From: Mangrovitalea sediminis
GTDB lineage: Bacteria; Pseudomonadota; Gammaproteobacteria; Pseudomonadales; Oleiphilaceae
Reading direction: 5' to 3'
Assembly: GCF_002514725.1 (NCBI RefSeq)
Contig: NZ_NTLB01000001.1
Location: 1,116,001-1,180,000 of the forward strand
Length of the DNA stretch: 64,000 nt
Shown one piece after another: positions 12,964-22,123 of this stretch. A program made the translations under genes and the position numbers. Position 1 is the stretch's first letter. The number at the start of each line of letters is the position of its first letter. The notes under the pieces are model-generated. The model ran no database searches and had not been told where the DNA came from. It saw only the letters and a program-made list of their open reading frames with translations.

Positions 12964-14850
12964 TCATGCCGGCTGCTTGCGAAGCAGATCACGCTTCTTA
13001 AGATGAATCAGCAACTGCGACACGGCAGCCGGCGTCACGCCGGGAATCCGCGACGCATGGGCAATGGTTTCCGGCCGCACTGCCTTGAGCTTCTGTTTGA
13101 CCTCATTGGAAAGCCCACCGATCGCATCGAAATCCAGTTCGGTCGGCAGAAGCATGTTTTCATGGCGTCGCAACCGCTCGATATCGTCCTGCTGACGCTG
13201 GATATAACCTTCGTATTTGACCTGGATTTCGACCTGCTCAGCGACCAATGGGTCGATGGCACCCTCCCCACTGATCTCGGCGATTTCGGCATAGCCGATT
13301 TCGGGGCGGCGTAGGAGGTCGGCCAAAGTATGCTCCCTGCTCAGCGCCCGATCCAGGTAACGATCAGCGATAGCACTCTGCTCACTGCCTGGCCGCACCA
13401 CCGTGCGATCGATGCGCGAGCGGTCGCGCTCGATGGCTTCACGCTTCTCGCAAAAACGCGCCCAGCGCTCATCGTCGACCAGCCCGAGCTGTCGCCCTTG
13501 TTCGGTTAAGCGTAAATCGGCATTGTCTTCACGCAGAATCAGTCGATGCTCCGCACGGCTGGTGAACATGCGGTAAGGCTCCTGGGTACCCAGCGTAATC
13601 AGGTCATCGACCAGCACACCCAGATAGGCCTCGTCCCGACGGGGATACCAGCCGTCCTTTTCCTGTGCACGCAGCGCCGCATTTACTCCAGCCAACAGGC
13701 CCTGGGCGCCGGCTTCTTCATAGCCGGTCGTGCCGTTGATCTGGCCGGCAAAGAACAGGTTCTGGATGAACTTGGTCTCCAACGTGTGGCGCAGATCCTG
13801 CGGATTCAGGTAATCGTATTCAATGGCATACCCCGGACGCGTGATGTGCGCATTCTCGAAACCGGCGATGGAACGTACCGCCGCCAGCTGAATATCGAAG
13901 GGCAGGCTGGTCGAGATACCATTGGGGTAAAGCTCATGGGTGGTCAGGCCTTCCGGCTCGACGAAAATCTGGTGGGAATCCTTATCGGCAAAGCGGTTGA
14001 CCTTGTCTTCGATCGATGGGCAATAACGCGGCCCCACCCCTTCAATAACGCCAGCGAACATCGGCGACCGGTCAAAACCGCTGCGGATGATCTCATGGGT
14101 ACGCTCATTGGTTCGCGTGATGAAGCAGTTCACCTGCTGCGGATGCTCCTCCACAGAGCCCAGGAAGGACATCACCGGCGTCGGCGTGTCACCCGGCTGC
14201 GGCGCCATGACGGAGAAATCCACGCTCTTGCCGTCGATACGCGGCGGCGTGCCGGTTTTCAGACGACCCACGTTGAACGGCAATTCACGCAGGCGGCGCG
14301 CCAGGGCGATCGAGGGGGGATCGCCAGCGCGACCACCGGCATGGTTCTGCAAACCAATATGGATCACACCGCCGAGAAAGGTACCCGTGGTCAACACGAC
14401 CGTGGCGGCATGGAAGCGGATGCCGGTCTGGGTCACCACACCGGTAACACGATCGCCTTCGACGATCAGATCGTCCGCAGCCTGCTGAAAAATTTCCAGG
14501 TTCGGCTGGTTTTCGAGGATCTGACGAATGGCCGCCTTGTAGAGAATACGGTCGGCCTGGGCCCGGGTCGCGCGCACGGCGGGACCCTTGCGGCTGTTGA
14601 GCACGCGGAACTGAATCCCCGCCAGATCCGTGGCATGGGCCATGGCACCACCCAACGCATCGATTTCCTTGACCAGGTGGCTTTTACCGATGCCCCCAAT
14701 GGCCGGATTGCATGACATCTGGCCCAGCGTTTCGACGTTGTGCGTCAGGAGCAATGTCTGGCAGCCCATGCGCGCCGCGGCCAGACAGGCCTCGGTTCCG
14801 GCGTGTCCGCCACCGATGACAATGACATCGAATCGTTTGGGGTAATCCAC
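12964..14850 (-). CDS. mnmG: tRNA uridine-5-carboxymethylaminomethyl synthesis enzyme MnmG
   Basis: MnmG (GidA) is the FAD- and NADH-dependent partner of MnmE and installs the cmnm5 group on U34 of several tRNAs. The FAD-binding loop [14 protein letters not shown] is at the N-terminus, and the family signatures [11 protein letters not shown] and [16 protein letters not shown] are present. The start is set at GTG 14848-14850 because GAGG lies 6 nt upstream and the family begins at this point, giving 628 aa against 629 in E. coli. The frame is open to 14910, but the extra residues are not conserved. The spacer upstream contains two DnaA boxes. Confidence 0.97.
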   Translation of the reverse strand: MDYPKRFDVIVIGGGHAGTEACLAAARMGCQTLLLTHNVETLGQMSCNPAIGGIGKSHLVKEIDALGGAMAHATDLAGIQFRVLNSRKGPAVRATRAQADRILYKAAIRQILENQPNLEIFQQAADDLIVEGDRVTGVVTQTGIRFHAATVVLTTGTFLGGVIHIGLQNHAGGRAGDPPSIALARRLRELPFNVGRLKTGTPPRIDGKSVDFSVMAPQPGDTPTPVMSFLGSVEEHPQQVNCFITRTNERTHEIIRSGFDRSPMFAGVIEGVGPRYCPSIEDKVNRFADKDSHQIFVEPEGLTTHELYPNGISTSLPFDIQLAAVRSIAGFENAHITRPGYAIEYDYLNPQDLRHTLETKFIQNLFFAGQINGTTGYEEAGAQGLLAGVNAALRAQEKDGWYPRRDEAYLGVLVDDLITLGTQEPYRMFTSRAEHRLILREDNADLRLTEQGRQLGLVDDERWARFCEKREAIERDRSRIDRTVVRPGSEQSAIADRYLDRALSREHTLADLLRRPEIGYAEIAEISGEGAIDPLVAEQVEIQVKYEGYIQRQQDDIERLRRHENMLLPTELDFDAIGGLSNEVKQKLKAVRPETIAHASRIPGVTPAAVSQLLIHLKKRDLLRKQPA

Positions 14851-15174
14851 AGCGCACCTCAGGTAAAGAGCAGTGTTCAAGTAACCGGCTAGTATACCGG
14901 GCAAGCCCAAAATTTGCAGCGCGAATGCCTAGTTTTTAACCACCCCACTCCATAGGTACAAACCGAAATGGCAAAATCTGCAAAATATGTCAGTTGTTCA
15001 GTCGGTTAGGCGTCCTTCTTCAAAAAAGTTTTCAAGATAGTTATCCACAGGCGAACAGGCTTTGCACAAAGCCTTGTAAGCAAACTAACAAACTGAAATT
15101 AAAAGATTTTCCAATCAATATCCAAAACTTGTTCGCTACTTATCAAAAAAGTTATCCACAAAAATTCAGAAAAT
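14851..15174. promoter_or_regulatory. mnmG upstream spacer with two perfect DnaA boxes
   Basis: This 324-bp AT-rich gap holds two exact TTATCCACA boxes on the plus strand at 15041-15049 and 15152-15160, plus the weaker TTATCAAAA at 15140-15148. It also carries the mnmG leader and a possible minus-strand -10 TATACT at 14896-14891. In enterobacteria oriC lies beside mnmG (gidA); here the main origin candidate is instead beside dnaA. This may be a DnaA-controlled mnmG promoter, a secondary DnaA-binding locus or an origin relic. Confidence 0.6.
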
Positions 15175-17055
15175 TCACCGGGAATCACCACGCAGCTGAC
15201 GTACCTTCTGCTCCAACACCTCGGCACTCACATCCGCTGGCGCCAAGGGTGCACTGGCCACCAACCCGATCCTGGACCAGAAGCGCTTTGGCAAGTGGGT
15301 GAATGCCTGTCCGCCGCTATGGCTGAAGAAGCTCCCCCACAGACCCTGCAAGGCCATCGGAATGACCGGCACCGGATTACGCGCGATAATCGTTTCGATA
15401 CCCGGTCTGAACGCCCCGACATCCCCATCGGTAGTCAGCTTCCCTTCCGGGAAAATGCAGACGACGTGACCTTCGCCCAACTCGGCGTCAATGGTGTGCA
15501 TGGCGGCATCATAGATCTCGGGATATTTTTTCTGGGAGGCAATCGGCACTGCCCTTGCAAGCCGGAAAAACCAGCCCAGCAGCTTCGAGCGAAAGATGTG
15601 ATGGTCCATCACAAAGCGCACGGGACGCCTTACCGCACCGGCGATCACCAGGGCGTCCATGTACGACACATGATTGCAGACCAGAACGACCGGCCCTTCG
15701 TCGGGAATATGCTCCAACCCTTCATGCCGCACCCGGTAAATCGTGTGGGACAGGATCCAGATAATAAAGCGCAATGCAAACTCCGGGACCTGCTGATAGA
15801 CGAACACCGCGATAGCAATGTTCATCAGTGCCAGAATCAGGAAGAACTCCGGAATACTGCCCTTGAACACGCCCAATACGAGCATGCCCACCAGGGCGCT
15901 GGCCACCATGAACAAGGCGTTGAGAATATTGTTGGCGGCAATGATCCGTGCGCGTTTACCGGGCGCAGTCTCGTGCTGAATGAAGGCATACAGCGGAACA
16001 ATGAAGAAACCGCCGAACAACCCAATGCCCAGTAGATCGACTAGGATGCGCAAATAGGTAATGCTGCCCAGGACCTGATGCCAATCCAGCACGGCAGCCG
16101 GCATGCTGGAAGGGACTGCCAGGAACAAGTCGATTCCGAACATGCTGATACCGATGGAGCCGATGGGGACAATACCCAACTCCACCCGATGACCCGACAG
16201 CCGCTCACACAGCATGGAGCCAACGCCAATGCCGACGGTGAAGGTGGCCAGCAACAGCGTCACCACCGACTCGTCGGCATGTAGCGTGTGGTGGGCGAAG
16301 TTGGGAAACTGGGTCAGGTAACCCGCTCCCAGAAACCAGAACCAGGAAATCGCCAACACAGAAAGGAAAACCGAGTGTTTTTCCCGGGCGATACCCACCA
16401 CTCGCCACGTCTCGCTCCAGGGATTGAAGTTCAATTTCAGGTCTGGCTCGATTGCACCGGCCTTGGGGATACCGCGGCTGAACAGGTATCCGACGATGGC
16501 GGTCGTCAGTACGGCGATAGCGGCAAAATGACCACTTCCCATCTCCATCAGGAAACCGGCTGTCAGCGTACCCACCAGGATGGCCACAAAGGTTCCCATC
16601 TCCACCAACGCGTTGCCGCCAACCAGCTCATGATCATCCAGTGCCTGCGGCAGAATGGCGTATTTGACGGGGCCGAAGAAGGTGGAGTGGATTCCCATGC
16701 AGAACAGCAGGAACAACAACATCAGGTACCAATGGTAAATCAGCGACGCTGCAGCGGTGGCCATAATGATGATCTCAGCCACCTTGATCCAGCGAATGAT
16801 CACCGACTTTTCGAATTTGTCGGCCATCTGGCCCGCCAGCGCAGAAAACAGGAAAAACGGCAAAATGAACAGTCCGGCGGCCAGATTGACGACAATATCG
16901 CTGGAAAGACCCGCAATACCGCCAGCCGTGTAAGTCACCAGTAACAAAAGGCTGTTCTTATAAAGATTGTCGTTGAAGGCTCCAGCAAACTGGGTCAGAA
17001 AAAAGGGTAAAAAACGGCGGGTTTTCAACAAGCTGTACTGGCTGTGCTCTGACAT
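15175..17055 (-). CDS. MFS lysophospholipid transporter fused to PlsC-type acyltransferase
   Basis: This is a 626-residue two-domain membrane protein. Residues 1 to about 420 form an MFS permease of LplT type with about twelve hydrophobic helices (FFLTQFAGAFNDNLYKN is typical of LplT). The remainder is a 1-acylglycerol-phosphate acyltransferase domain with the catalytic box NHVSYMDA (NHx4D) and the substrate box FPEGKLTTDG. In E. coli, LplT flips lysophospholipid inward and the separate Aas enzyme re-acylates it. Here transporter and acyltransferase are fused, but the acyl-ACP synthetase domain of Aas is missing. The likely role is inner-membrane lysophospholipid recycling; the acyl donor cannot be inferred. 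It stands alone upstream of the mnmG spacer. Confidence 0.88.
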   Translation of the reverse strand: MSEHSQYSLLKTRRFLPFFLTQFAGAFNDNLYKNSLLLLVTYTAGGIAGLSSDIVVNLAAGLFILPFFLFSALAGQMADKFEKSVIIRWIKVAEIIIMATAAASLIYHWYLMLLFLLFCMGIHSTFFGPVKYAILPQALDDHELVGGNALVEMGTFVAILVGTLTAGFLMEMGSGHFAAIAVLTTAIVGYLFSRGIPKAGAIEPDLKLNFNPWSETWRVVGIAREKHSVFLSVLAISWFWFLGAGYLTQFPNFAHHTLHADESVVTLLLATFTVGIGVGSMLCERLSGHRVELGIVPIGSIGISMFGIDLFLAVPSSMPAAVLDWHQVLGSITYLRILVDLLGIGLFGGFFIVPLYAFIQHETAPGKRARIIAANNILNALFMVASALVGMLVLGVFKGSIPEFFLILALMNIAIAVFVYQQVPEFALRFIIWILSHTIYRVRHEGLEHIPDEGPVVLVCNHVSYMDALVIAGAVRRPVRFVMDHHIFRSKLLGWFFRLARAVPIASQKKYPEIYDAAMHTIDAELGEGHVVCIFPEGKLTTDGDVGAFRPGIETIIARNPVPVIPMALQGLWGSFFSHSGGQAFTHLPKRFWSRIGLVASAPLAPADVSAEVLEQKVRQLRGDSR

Positions 17056-17437
17056 GTAGCGATCTGCCTCTCAAAAGTCCCTGGGAGAGTTACCCCGGTC
17101 CGCAGGGGCCTAATCAGCATATGTTATTGGAGACGGACAGCAACCCATATAGCCCTTAAAAATTCACAACCGCTTATCCGGTAGGCACTATAAAGCGGCA
17201 TATTGCACTGAAAAATTGCACTCGGAACTGACTCAATAAGTTAACAAAATCAATAATCATCGCGAAATCCCTTGATATAAGAGCCATCCATAAATAGTTT
17301 ATTTTTTGGCACATTATTGGCTATTGACAGGTCATTGTTTTGACAGAACACCTCAACGTCATACATTCAAACGATCTCTTGAACCGGCCGTCACACCCCT
17401 GACGACCACCTCTTTAGGAAGGGCTGAGCAACTAACC
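17056..17437. other. Divergent intergenic region before the EAL gene
   Basis: This 382-bp AT-rich gap lies between the minus-strand transporter gene and the plus-strand EAL gene. It contains the sigma-54-like site at 17307-17322 and a partly repeated TTGACAG (17325-17331 and 17340-17346). I see no conserved small gene. Confidence 0.5.
17307..17322 (+). promoter_or_regulatory. Sigma-54-like promoter upstream of EAL gene
   Basis: TGGCACATTATTGGCT matches the sigma-54 consensus TGGCAC-N5-TTGCW at all but two positions and keeps the invariant GG-N10-GC spacing. Transcription would start near 17333, about 105 nt before the chosen ATG of the EAL gene. An activator-binding site was not identified. 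Confidence 0.5.
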
Positions 17438-18721
17438 ATGGCGCTGACACAAACGCTCATGAACGGTGGCAACGACACTCTCAAAAAGGGCAAGGTAGCC
17501 AACCATCTATTGTTTCGCGGCATGAAGGTGACGTCGGCGTTCCAGCCCATTGTCAGCCTGACCCATCAGCGGACCGTCGGTTACGAAGCATTGGTGCGCG
17601 CCAACAGCAGCGGTACCCCCGTTGCGCCCCCGCACCTTTTCGAAATGGCCCGCAACCTGGGAGGCATTGACCGCCTGGACCGTGGCGTTGCACAACTGCA
17701 CCTGAACCAGTTCGCCCGTTCACAACCTCCTGTCTGGCTGTTTCTCAATCTCCACCCGGCCAGCATCAGCGCCGGACCGGAAGCGCTCCCAGCAGAGTTG
17801 AGCGCCCAGATGCATCATCTTGGAATCCACCCTCAACAGGTAGTTCTCGAAGTCATTGAAGAAACACTCGCGGATGCGACCGTACTCGACAATTTCATCG
17901 TCAAAGCGAAGGACATGGGTTTCCGCATCGCTATCGACGACTTTGGGGTCGGCGACTCCAACTTCGAACGTGTTTGGCGCCTGTCTCCACACATCGTCAA
18001 ATTCGATCGCGCCCTGTTGCTCAATGCAGAGAAGAATCGCAGGGCAAGGCAACTGTTCCGCAGCCTCGTCGCCATGATCCGGGAAAGCGGCAGCCTGGCC
18101 GTCGTCGAAGGCGTCGAAACCGCAGCGCAGGCGGAAATTGCCCTCGAAACCGATGCCGATATGTTCCAAGGCTTCTTTTTTGGCCGACCCAACACATTGC
18201 AGGATCACCATCCGAAGCTGGACCCGGAGCTGGCCCATTTTGTCCATGGCCATCGGCAGGCCAGTTGGCTTCAGTCACAGACGCATGGCGACTTCCTGCG
18301 CCTGTTGCGCTTTGAAATCCTGGCGGCCTGTCACAAGCTTGCCCGTAAGGAGCCCATGCGGGAAATTTGCCAGGATCTGGTTGCCCTGCAAGGTGTAAAA
18401 CGCTGCTTCCTGCTGGATGCCAAGGGTATCCAACAGGGCGAAATCGTCAGTTCGGAGCATCGAACCGGTCATTCACCTTTCTTCAATCCGCTGTATCAAT
18501 CCAGCGGTGCCTGTTGGGCCCACCGCGATTATTTCCGCAACGCCATGGATAACCCCAGCCAGATCAACATCTCCCGGCCCTATGTGGCGCTTCCGGACGC
18601 CGAGCGGACCATCACCCTTTCTGTCTTCACTTACACCAGCCAGGGAAACATGGTGCTCTGTGTGGATATCCATCCTGACGAATTGTTCGACGGTCGTTTC
18701 GATCTGCCCCATAGCCTGTAA
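17438..18721 (+). CDS. EAL-domain cyclic-di-GMP phosphodiesterase with C-terminal sensory-like domain
   Basis: This 427-residue protein probably hydrolyses c-di-GMP to pGpG. The EAL domain occupies roughly residues 30-260 and keeps the residues needed for catalysis: E50 in YEAL, N104 in LNLHP, E138 in LEVIEE, D167-D168 in IDDFG, K188 in VKFD, E224 in VEGVE and Q244. After it comes about 170 residues without GGDEF, ending in a PAS/Cache-like segment (CFLLDAKGIQ, ISRPYV, TITLSVFT, VLCVDIHPDEL), similar in layout to YkuI-type EAL proteins. No membrane helix is visible, so it is cytoplasmic. The ATG at 17438 is preferred; a TTG at 17306 would sit inside the sigma-54-like site, and ATG 17459 is another option. 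What it regulates is unknown. Confidence 0.85.
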   Translation: MALTQTLMNGGNDTLKKGKVANHLLFRGMKVTSAFQPIVSLTHQRTVGYEALVRANSSGTPVAPPHLFEMARNLGGIDRLDRGVAQLHLNQFARSQPPVWLFLNLHPASISAGPEALPAELSAQMHHLGIHPQQVVLEVIEETLADATVLDNFIVKAKDMGFRIAIDDFGVGDSNFERVWRLSPHIVKFDRALLLNAEKNRRARQLFRSLVAMIRESGSLAVVEGVETAAQAEIALETDADMFQGFFFGRPNTLQDHHPKLDPELAHFVHGHRQASWLQSQTHGDFLRLLRFEILAACHKLARKEPMREICQDLVALQGVKRCFLLDAKGIQQGEIVSSEHRTGHSPFFNPLYQSSGACWAHRDYFRNAMDNPSQINISRPYVALPDAERTITLSVFTYTSQGNMVLCVDIHPDELFDGRFDLPHSL

Positions 18722-18840
18722 CCAAGAAGACGGGGTAAAAGTAACGGCCCTAATTTCCGTTGTCCGGCCCCGGTTGCGGCAGTACACTTCAGCCACACAC
18801 CCGTTGATGGACCTCGACCGCTGCAAACAGGAGTTGCCCG

Positions 18841-19479
18841 ATGTCGCCGCTTTTCCGTTCTTCTCTGTTCGCTCTGGGTATCGTGCTGACACCACCGGCG
18901 TTGGCCGGCAGTTTTCTGGATTCAGCCTCCAAGGCACTCGATAGCGCCTCGCAGATGACCCAAAACCTCAGCAGCAATACCGCAACGACGGCACCAACGA
19001 CCCGGACCAGCACCACCCAATCACTCACGGACCTGGCCATGAGTTCATTAGGTGTCGGTAACAGCCAAGCCACATCCGGGCTTGGGGTTCTGTTTGGTCT
19101 GGCACAGCAAAATCTGACCGGCAATCAGTTTCAGACGGTCAGCCAGTCCGTACCGCAGATGTCAGCGCTACTTTCCGCTGGGAAGCAGGCAACCGAGCAG
19201 GCTCAAAAGAGCAATGCCAGCGGCGGCTTGCTGGGTAATGCCCTGAGTATGGCCAGCCAGGTCAGCCCGACGGCGGGAACCGCTTTGAAAGCTTATAATA
19301 CAATGAAAAATTTAGGGTTTACGCCTGAGCAGATTGGTAGCCTGATTAATCTGGTCACTCAATACCTGCAAGGTGCTCCCTCCGCCAACAGTGCTTCCTC
19401 GAAGAGCAGCTCAGCCGCTGATCTATTCCAGCAGGGTGTCAGTGCCCTGGCTTCGCAACCCGGTGTTACCGCCAAATAA
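18841..19479 (+). CDS. Secreted DUF2780-family protein
   Basis: This 212-residue protein has a signal peptide (hydrophobic core FALGIVLTPPA, predicted cleavage after ALA at residue 22). The mature part is rich in Ser, Thr, Ala and Gln. It carries the DUF2780 pattern: a segment ending GLGVLFGLAQQNLTG, then VPQMSALLSAG, then LGFTPEQIGSLINLVTQYLQ. The family occurs in gammaproteobacteria and its role is not established. It sits 119 bp after the EAL gene on the same strand and converges on the DUF3833 gene with only 9 bp between the stops. An envelope location follows from the signal peptide; function is not assigned. Confidence 0.82.
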   Translation: MSPLFRSSLFALGIVLTPPALAGSFLDSASKALDSASQMTQNLSSNTATTAPTTRTSTTQSLTDLAMSSLGVGNSQATSGLGVLFGLAQQNLTGNQFQTVSQSVPQMSALLSAGKQATEQAQKSNASGGLLGNALSMASQVSPTAGTALKAYNTMKNLGFTPEQIGSLINLVTQYLQGAPSANSASSKSSSAADLFQQGVSALASQPGVTAK

Positions 19480-19488
19480 CATCCCGGT

Positions 19489-20061
19489 TCAAGGTGAATG
19501 TCGGTGAATGGCCAACACCACTTCACCGACATCGAAACCCCACTTCGACATGCTTGTTTGGTTAATGACGGTGTCAGGCGTCACGGCGTACATCCAGTCA
19601 CTCATATGAATATCGAGTGTGCGATTATGCCAGGGGACGCGCAGGACATAGTCCATATGTGCGGCATTACCCTCGAAACGCCAAATCCCCGGTTCCACCA
19701 CATCGTCTGCAGTTGCCTTGTAACCGCCCGTTTTTAAAGGCGTAAATTTCCACAAGCGCGTCTGGATTTCGCCATCGTCATACACAAATCGCTCGTCCAG
19801 GGTTCCCGTTCCATTCTCAGACCAATGCCCTTTCAGCGTTGCGTCGAAGGTGCGTATCACCTTCCCCGAGCGATCCTTGACGATGCCGCGAGCCCACAGT
19901 TCACCGGTAAAAAAGGCGCGGGGATCGAAAACCGGTTTGCGTGCTGCGTAATCCATAAGAGAAGGATTGGCGCAGCCGGTTATCAAGATACCCATCATCG
20001 CCAGCAATACCCATCGCCACGCGCGAAGATCGGCCAGTGAGGCCTTGGATTGGTCCGCCAT
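19489..20061 (-). CDS. DUF3833-family lipoprotein
   Basis: This 190-residue predicted lipoprotein has a charged N-terminus, the hydrophobic stretch WVLLAMMGILITG and a lipobox ITGC with Cys30 as the lipidated residue. The mature protein shows the DUF3833 pattern: FFTGELWARGIVKDR, GTLDERFVYDDGE, YKATADDVV and DWMYAV, ending near the VGEVVLAI segment. The start ATG 20059-20061 is chosen because GGAG lies 8 nt upstream; the GTG at 20073 overlaps that ribosome-binding site. The family is of unknown function; its beta-rich, lipocalin-like look is my inference. It is divergent from the acyl-CoA dehydrogenase gene. Confidence 0.85.
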   Translation of the reverse strand: MADQSKASLADLRAWRWVLLAMMGILITGCANPSLMDYAARKPVFDPRAFFTGELWARGIVKDRSGKVIRTFDATLKGHWSENGTGTLDERFVYDDGEIQTRLWKFTPLKTGGYKATADDVVEPGIWRFEGNAAHMDYVLRVPWHNRTLDIHMSDWMYAVTPDTVINQTSMSKWGFDVGEVVLAIHRHSP

Positions 20062-20265
20062 ATTGTTCTCCACCAGGTTGCACTAACTGGGACTGTGTAC
20101 GGCGACCCGATGGTTTCGGACCTGTGTGCGTCATTTCAGCCAATTGTCCCAAGTGACAACCGGCGAGGCCCCATTCGTCAATGCCCAGATAGCGGCTTTC
20201 CAGTAAAAAGGCCTACATCGGACGACAGAGGGTCGTCCCCCTGAGATGACGCAAGAGGTATTCAG

Positions 20266-22086
20266 ATGCCGACATATAAGGCCCCCCTGCGTGATATGCG
20301 ATTTCTGCTCAACGAGGTCTTCGACTATCCCGCACACTATCAAACGCTCAGCAACGGCGCTGACGCGACGCCGGATATTGTCGATGCGATCCTGGTGGAG
20401 TGCGCCAAATACTGCGAGGAAGTGTTGAGCCCGCTTTACCAGTCTGGTGACGAGGAAGGCTGCCGCCTGGAAAACGGCGAAGTGTTCACACCGAAAGGCT
20501 ACCCCGAGGCTTATGCACAGTATATGGCCGGCGGCTGGCAGGGACTGTCCCATCCCGTTGAATACGGCGGACAAGGGTTACCTGCGTCGATGGGCCTGTT
20601 CAAGCAGGAAATGATGGGATCGGCCAACTGGTCTTTCAGCATGTATCCCGGACTGTCGTTAGGTGCCATGAATACCATACTGCTCCATGGCGATGATGAG
20701 CAGAAGCAGACCTACCTGGTCCCCCTGACTGAAGGGCGATGGGGGGGCACCATGTGTCTGACCGAACCCCAATGCGGCACCGACCTGGGGCAGGTCAAGA
20801 CGCGGGCTGAACCTCAGGCGGACGGATCCTACCGTATCAGCGGTACCAAGATATTTATTTCGTCCGGCGACCACGACCTGACCGAAAACATCGTTCACAT
20901 CGTGTTGGCCCGGTTACCTGATGCGCCCAAAGGGACCCGAGGCATTTCCCTGTTCATCGTGCCCAAGTTCCTACCTGACGGGCAGGGCGGTATCGGCGAT
21001 CGCAACGGAGTGACCTGCGGCGCCCTGGAAAAGAAGATGGGGATCAAGGCATCCGCGACCTGCGTCATGAACTTTGATGAGGCTCAGGGTTTTCTTATAG
21101 GCCCGCCGAACAGAGGTCTCGAGTGCATGTTTACCTTTATGAACACCGCCCGTATCGGCACAGCCATCCAGGGGGTCGGTCCTGCAGAATTGTCCTATCA
21201 GGGGGCGCTGGCGTATGCCCGCGACCGCCGCTCGATGCGTGCCCTATCCGGCAAGAAGGATCCAGATCAGATTGCCGATAGCATCATTCACCATGCCGAT
21301 GTCCGTCGTATGCTGCTGACGCAGAAGGCGATCGCCGAAGGCGGCCGGGCCATGCTCTATTACGCGGCCAAGTTTGCGGATCATATGGTTTGCGCCCACC
21401 TTGAAGGCGATACCAAAAAGGCCGAGCGTTATGACGACAAACTGGGTTTCCTGACCCCCATCCTCAAGGGCTTCCTCACCGAGCTGGGTTATGAAGCGAC
21501 GAACCTGGGTGTGCAGGTGTTTGGGGGACACGGTTATATTCGCGAACACGGTATGGAGCAGATCGTCAGAGACACCAAGATCGCCACACTTTACGAAGGT
21601 ACTACAGGTATCCAGGCACTGGACCTGCTGGGTCGAAAAGTGCTGCTGATGACTCAGGGCAAAGCGGTTCGCGATTTCACCCTGAGCATGTCCAACTTTG
21701 CCCGCAAACACCTCAGTGATAAGACTCTGCGACCCTTTGCCTGGGAACTGCTGAAACTGGCAGCCCAATGGAATGTGCTGACGGTACGACTGGCGCTCAT
21801 AGCCCGCAAGGATCGGGATATCGTCAGTGCAGCCGCCAATGATTTCCTGATGTTCAGCGGTTACGTCTTCATGGCCTATATGTGGGCGCGCATGGCGGTG
21901 GTCGCGCAACGCGGACTGACAAATGGTAGCGGGGAGTCGCTGGAATTCTATCGGAGCAAGCTGGCCACGGCGGATTTTTACTTCGAGCGTCTGCTGCCAC
22001 GGGCCCAGACACATGCGGCAACTATGCTTTCGCCATCGAAAAAGCTGCTGCAGCTGGATCCTCAATATCTGGCGTTTGTAGATTAA
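20266..22086 (+). CDS. Acyl-CoA dehydrogenase of the large DmdC/FadE-like type
   Basis: This 606-residue FAD enzyme oxidises an acyl-CoA to the trans-2-enoyl-CoA. It starts with MPTYKAPLRDMRFLLNEV, the leader typical of the ~600-residue subfamily that includes 3-methylmercaptopropionyl-CoA dehydrogenases (DmdC) and several proteobacterial FadE-type enzymes. The FAD-contact region is LTEPQCGTDLG, and the catalytic base is probably E444 in LYEGTTGIQ. A C-terminal acyl-CoA dehydrogenase domain follows. A good Shine-Dalgarno (AGAGG) precedes the ATG. The substrate cannot be read from the sequence: medium/long-chain fatty acids or methylmercaptopropionate are both possible. It stands alone and converges on mnmE. 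Confidence 0.88.
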   Translation: MPTYKAPLRDMRFLLNEVFDYPAHYQTLSNGADATPDIVDAILVECAKYCEEVLSPLYQSGDEEGCRLENGEVFTPKGYPEAYAQYMAGGWQGLSHPVEYGGQGLPASMGLFKQEMMGSANWSFSMYPGLSLGAMNTILLHGDDEQKQTYLVPLTEGRWGGTMCLTEPQCGTDLGQVKTRAEPQADGSYRISGTKIFISSGDHDLTENIVHIVLARLPDAPKGTRGISLFIVPKFLPDGQGGIGDRNGVTCGALEKKMGIKASATCVMNFDEAQGFLIGPPNRGLECMFTFMNTARIGTAIQGVGPAELSYQGALAYARDRRSMRALSGKKDPDQIADSIIHHADVRRMLLTQKAIAEGGRAMLYYAAKFADHMVCAHLEGDTKKAERYDDKLGFLTPILKGFLTELGYEATNLGVQVFGGHGYIREHGMEQIVRDTKIATLYEGTTGIQALDLLGRKVLLMTQGKAVRDFTLSMSNFARKHLSDKTLRPFAWELLKLAAQWNVLTVRLALIARKDRDIVSAAANDFLMFSGYVFMAYMWARMAVVAQRGLTNGSGESLEFYRSKLATADFYFERLLPRAQTHAATMLSPSKKLLQLDPQYLAFVD

Positions 22087-22123
22087 GGAAGGATGCCGAG
22101 CAAGGGACTCAGGGATGAGCCCG

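Noticed and set aside
17306-17437. Upstream TTG extension of the EAL protein (44 extra residues)
   Set aside because: The TTG lies inside the sigma-54-like element, has no Shine-Dalgarno, and the added residues are not EAL-like.
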